Shown piece after piece: positions 60,112-64,000 of a stretch of 64,000 nucleotides of DNA. Every line of letters begins with the position of its first letter. The stretch's first letter is position 1. The stretch is taken from assembly GCA_013076295.1 (NCBI GenBank), contig RQOL01000531.1:2356001-2420000 (forward strand). The letters run 5' to 3'. Made by a program: the position numbers and the translations under genes. Below the pieces are notes generated by a model that saw nothing but the letters and a program-made list of their open reading frames with translations, ran no database searches and had not been told where the DNA came from. The DNA comes from Sanderia malayensis (Eukaryota > Cnidaria > Scyphozoa > Semaeostomeae > Pelagiidae).

Positions 60112-61744
60112 CAACTATACAAATCAAATTTCGGATGATTACGAGCTGAATTCAATTAGAATTGGTCACTGAGTAGTCACTTTCTCGATAATAAATAATC
60201 GTCATTGTAAAATGATCGATTATACATTCAATAAATAAAACACATTTCTTATCTATCTTTGAAGAGGTGTCTGGTACATACAACGTAGACTGAAACTTGT
60301 GTATTAAATGTAGTTTGATATTTAATGCACTGACATCTGTTGATGCAACACGCGTTTTGCTTTCTTTAGGTTCTGTTCTGAAAGACATTGGATCATTGCA
60401 TTGGATACAGGATAGGCTGGCGATGTTAGAATGTGTGAGTAAAGATGTGTTATGATTGGTTTTACATATCATAAGGCAAGAATGATTGGGCCTAGCCGGG
60501 TGCTATTTGATTATAACATGGCTTGGTTACACAGCTGAGGGGACTTGATGACAATGCGATTTTATAATTCGGTACATCGTGTTCTAAAACTTCGCGTATT
60601 CTCGCCTGAAGTCTTACATGCGGAATTACATTGTAAGCAAACAAGTCAACGATGACGAAAACAGCAAATGTCTATTGGTTTAACTTGAAAGAACATTCGA
60701 ATGTGAGAGTCACTAGATATCAGCTTTATTTGCTCTTAACCACCTTGACGCAGCAAGGAATTCAACAAAACTAATCGATTTATATTTCCTATCACTTGGA
60801 TTCTATTGTGCCATTCAGGTGTTCAACATTATTCACCGCTGCACCTATTTTATTGTCAACAATTAATGAAAAACTAATATCCCAATGATTTCCATTGCTT
60901 TAATTTCATTTGCTTGTCATTTGCTTGCTTATCGCTCAAAGAAGCGATATTCATTTCTACTCCGAACACAAGCTCTGCATCGACTTGAAATCTGTTTTCC
61001 CCAGTTATTCTTGAATGACGTTTTTGTATTTTCTGAATAGGATCTTTCTCATAAAATTATGCAACTGAGCTTAGAGCTCTCGAATATTTCATCGATTTTG
61101 CCAGAATCGCATTTTATCAATTGCTGACTCAAATATGCACCGATTTTTAATGTTTTCTCCTTCAGCCGGCGGCTTCGTGAATATAGCGAAAACCTTAACA
61201 GTTTAATTTATCTATATACCAAATACCATCCTGTTTTATTGTAAAAACATTACTATTTTTTATTTGTTAGCTGTACAAAACTGCTTCACCGTAGTACTAC
61301 GCTAATGAGGGAATGAAAATTATTTAAATGTACTGTGTGTTACCTTGTAAAGGACTGTATAGATATTAGCCATGAGCATACACTTTTTAATGTTGCTTTA
61401 GATGAAGATCAGATATTTCACAGAGGCAGAGAGTTTAAAACAATCAAGCGATATTTTTTGTTCTTGTCATTTATGCTCAACCTTTTGTGTAGACTATTGA
61501 ATACACTTTGTTCTTGACAACCAATCAGAACACAGTTTGAATATTTTTTGTCTGTTTGCCACCCTTTTATAAATCACTCAAAATTCTATTGGCAGATTTT
61601 GACGTAATATATATCATGCCATTTGCAGTTGGGCGTTTGAAATTGAATTTGACAAGAACTCTCGGGCGGATGTATGCATTGATTTGCTTATATTGCCTAT
61701 TACAATAAAAACTTAATGTCGGCTTTCACTCTGTATCCTTTTAG

Positions 61745-61869
61745 CTAATGTTCAAATCACTGAAGAGCAAACAGGAGAATCAGAAGACAACGGACATGTT
61801 GGCACAGCTTTTGAGAGTAATCTGATTAAAGATGCTAAAGCTTCAAGCTACAATTATATTCGTTGTTGA
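61745..61869 (+). CDS. Candidate alternative terminal exon
   Basis: A good acceptor (TATCCTTTTAG at 61734-61744) opens 41 codons, ANVQITEEQTGESEDNGHVG..., to TGA at 61867-61869. An AATAAA follows at 62127-62132. The acidic, Ser/Gly-rich text reads like real protein. The phase (1) fits an internal donor in KCMF1's last exon (TCTAAAG|GTATCG at 57615). It could therefore be an alternative KCMF1 C-terminus, or the last exon of a gene I have not recognised. Confidence 0.4.
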
Positions 61870-62578
61870 AGTTTGACGAAGGAAGGCGTTGCTCACTGTA
61901 GCTTCTTCAACGTCCAGCTGAGGGAAGATTGAAGACCAGATTTGGAGTTCTGTGGTCACTGCGAAGCATTCATAATAGGTACGCTTACAGTTACGAGTTG
62001 TTAGAGATTTCTCTTGCATTAAAGTTCCTAATTTCCGAGTTTTAAGTTCAAGTAGTTGCAATTCAGTTATTGGCAGAGGAAAGTATATATTACAGCTAAA
62101 TTCTGTACTTCTCTGATGTTTTATTGAATAAAGAAGCAACGTGAAGCGTTAACTAACTTCTTTGCAAGGAAGGCAACAAGATCCTCTAAAGATCTTTTGC
62201 AATGATAAACCAAAGATTTGACTTATTTGAGAGACATTTTCATGATGAATTCATTAATATTTTGCGCAAGAAAAAACCGGTAGACTTATACATTAAGTTC
62301 GTTACATGTGTCTCGAGTGAAGCAAACATGTCTCCTTTTTGGGCTCTGGTCTTCATTTTAAAATAAACAACCTTTGCCTTGTTGGTAAAAAATCTAATCT
62401 TTTTTCAGATAATACGTAAAACTTTCACGACGATCAAAGTTGTCCATGTTAATAGAAAGGGATTGAAGCAATCAAAGTTGCGTAGACGCTGGTTGAGATA
62501 TTTTCACGTAGCCTGCTTGAAGATAGCAGAAGATCTTTGAGTTATTGGGCACAATCCTGTTTCCAACTCCAATCGACC
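61870..62578. other. Putative 3' UTR and homeobox 5' flank
   Basis: It holds AATAAA at 62127-62132, then sequence upstream of the homeobox start. The frame just 5' of 62579 stays open to a TTG at 62537 but has no ATG. No other exon was recognised. Confidence 0.4.
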
Positions 62579-63972
62579 ATGTCCAACCGACACTGCATAG
62601 ACAAAATACTTGAGAGACAGCAGAAGCCGAGCCAAAGTTCAAGACCACCCAGTGAGGAAACTGGACCTATAGTCGAAAAAATTGTCCGAATGCATGAACA
62701 GAGACCGTATAGCCAGAGAAATGTCTTTGTTCATTTACCACAGGACGGCCCAAGATCGATGGCACGTGGTGAATTGGCTCCGTATTGCTCTTACCATCCC
62801 GTTTGCTTTTCAAGGGTAAAACGATGCTGTTGCCCTGAATGTTTGCATCAACCGATTCAGTCGCCTCCGTGGGTTAGAAAGTCACCTCCACCACGCTTTC
62901 TAACGCCGGCCAAGTACAGAGATCACTGCTTCACAAGTTATCCGTATTCTCTAACAAGTGAGTTCGTTAAATTTAGTTTTTCAATCTTTTGTTGTCTGTC
63001 ATTGCCTTCTATTTTTGCTCGTGCTTAATCTCATGCTTGATATATCTGACATTTATTTCGTTAATTTTGTATTTATCTATATCTGATATAAAGTTAAATA
63101 AAAGGAAGAGATTTCTCAAAATACTTAAGAAATTGGAATAATTCGAAAAACAGGACACGGTAATAGCGAATGCATTTCTCGTATTGATAATCAGAGAATG
63201 ATGTTAAGCCGTGTTCAAGTTTGTTTATTAGAACATTAGACAGATTAGCTGATTTGCACTTTCAAATAATGGCAAGGCAATCATCTGATCGTGTTTTGTT
63301 AATAGTAACGTTAAATATTGAGAAAGAATTTCGTGAACACATGGCCCCTTTCATAACGTTATTCAATAGATTAATTGTATTGCAGATGATAGAGAGTATG
63401 GAGTGCATGGCAACAACTCACTGGCAACGAGATCTAAGAATCATTCATCTGGTGTGGCTGCCTCTTTGGTTAATGGTGGGACTGGTGGTGGCTTGAGAAG
63501 GAAAAAAAGGCACCGCACAGCCTTTACGCCCACTCAGCTACTGGGCCTGGAAAACTCGTTCGAGCAGAATCAATATTCAGTCGGGGAAGAAAGAAAACAG
63601 TTGGCTGCCTTTTTGGGTTTGAGTGAAACTCAAATCAAGGTCTGGTTTCAAAATCGACGCACAAAATGGAAGCGAATTCGAAAAGAAGCAGCCGAAGATG
63701 ATGATGATGATGATGAATATCAGCATGATCATGAAAAAGAGGCAGGAGTGCTACGAGGCAAGATCAAGATGGTGGTATGGGTCATCATATGCAGCATGTG
63801 GTGGATTATGAAGCGGGTAATCCAAGGTATCCAAGCAACGATAGAAGAAGCAGTGAGCAGCGCATGCGTTATGCATTTCCACACGAACAAACATGGTCGT
63901 ATCATCCACCACTTTTGGAAAGAGAAAATCCATATTGAATTAAAATCAAATCAACCATTCAAAACTGAATAA
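62579..63972 (+). CDS. NOT-like NK-family homeobox transcription factor
   Basis: Two exons (62579-62957 and 63386-63972) join in phase 1 and give 321 residues as read. An N-terminal [10 protein letters not shown] resembles the eh1 repressor motif (F-x-I-x-x-I-L), as in NOT and other NK-like proteins. The homeodomain lies at 166-225: [20 protein letters not shown], then [15 protein letters not shown] and [14 protein letters not shown], with Trp48, Gln50 and Asn51 in place. The Q-Y-x-V-G-E-x-R run in helix 1/2 is closest to cnidarian Not-type genes in my memory, but EMX or VAX relatives were not tested. An acidic (Asp)6 tract follows. After it the annotated frame becomes implausible ([13 protein letters not shown]), while another frame reads sensibly to a stop at 63936-63938. 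This suggests a one-base deletion in the A-run at 63734-63738. The protein would be nuclear and DNA-binding. Confidence 0.85.
63734..63738 (+). other. A5 run: likely frameshift site in the homeobox gene
   Basis: One extra A here would switch the tail to a frame reading ...[19 protein letters not shown]... and ending ERENPY. That composition is normal for a homeobox C-terminus. The annotated frame instead gives Trp/Ile-rich text. The codons GAA AAA GAG at this site do not form a classical slippery heptamer, so a sequence error or a true allele mutation is likelier than programmed frameshifting. Confidence 0.6.
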
Positions 63973-64000
63973 AAATTCGTGTACAATGGTTGAACTTTAA

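Larger units (their letters stand above)
57657..61744. other. Long non-coding stretch downstream of KCMF1
   Basis: No complete gene was recognised in 4 kb. It may be intergenic or, if the exon at 61745 is used, the last KCMF1 intron. It contains a 9-bp-stem palindrome (59930-59950) and a small hairpin flanked by direct repeats (60058-60111). Confidence 0.4.

Noticed and set aside
62537..62578. Homeobox start at 62537
   Set aside because: That codon is TTG. The first in-frame ATG is 62579 and leads directly into the eh1-like motif.

Overview
The window is AT-rich animal DNA with short, GT-AG-bounded exons, and it is most likely from a cnidarian. The clues are a secreted protease carrying three ShKT domains, a three-Ig-loop FGF receptor, a NOT-like NK-family homeobox, TTAGGG-type interstitial repeats and a Ngaro/DIRS-like tyrosine-recombinase retroelement. 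No single feature proves the phylum. I rebuilt gene models by hand from splice signals, reading phase and family motifs. Each multi-exon model keeps one open frame from start to stop.

Layout. 1-1350 holds nothing I recognise. 1351-5837 is a decayed Ngaro/DIRS-like element with split direct repeats (A1 ... B1-A2-spacer-B2). The repeat arms look identical, but the Gag, RT/RNase H and recombinase frames are broken. 5838-9256 is mostly non-coding, with an orphan signal-peptide exon at 6734-6839. 9370-12331 (+) encodes a secreted ShKT(x3)-chymotrypsin-like protease. 13560-14960 is a tRNA-headed repeat followed by a telomere-like minisatellite array. 16214-29358 (+) encodes an FGF receptor with a 6.6-kb first intron. 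31467-34502 (+) encodes xylosylprotein beta-1,4-galactosyltransferase 7. 36211-42658 (+) encodes a secreted animal haem peroxidase. 42835-43570 is a second copy of the tRNA-headed/telomere-like repeat. 43986-46048 (+) encodes NSMCE4 of the SMC5/6 complex. 46876-52355 (-) encodes the distal-appendage protein CEP83 in 24 exons and converges on NSMCE4. 54009-57656 (+) encodes the E3 ligase KCMF1. 57657-62578 is largely non-coding, with a plausible alternative terminal exon at 61745-61869. 62579-63972 (+) encodes a NOT-like homeobox protein with an apparent one-base frameshift after the homeodomain.

The genes do not form one pathway. FGFR and B4GALT7 are adjacent and functionally linkable, because B4GALT7 builds the proteoglycan linker on which heparan sulfate, the usual FGF co-receptor, is made. 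Adjacency alone does not show co-regulation. The most novel-looking material is the SDR retroelement with recently homogenised arms, the composite tRNA-head/TTAGGG minisatellite family seen at two or more loci, several small MITE-like insertions, and the broken 3' end of the homeobox gene.
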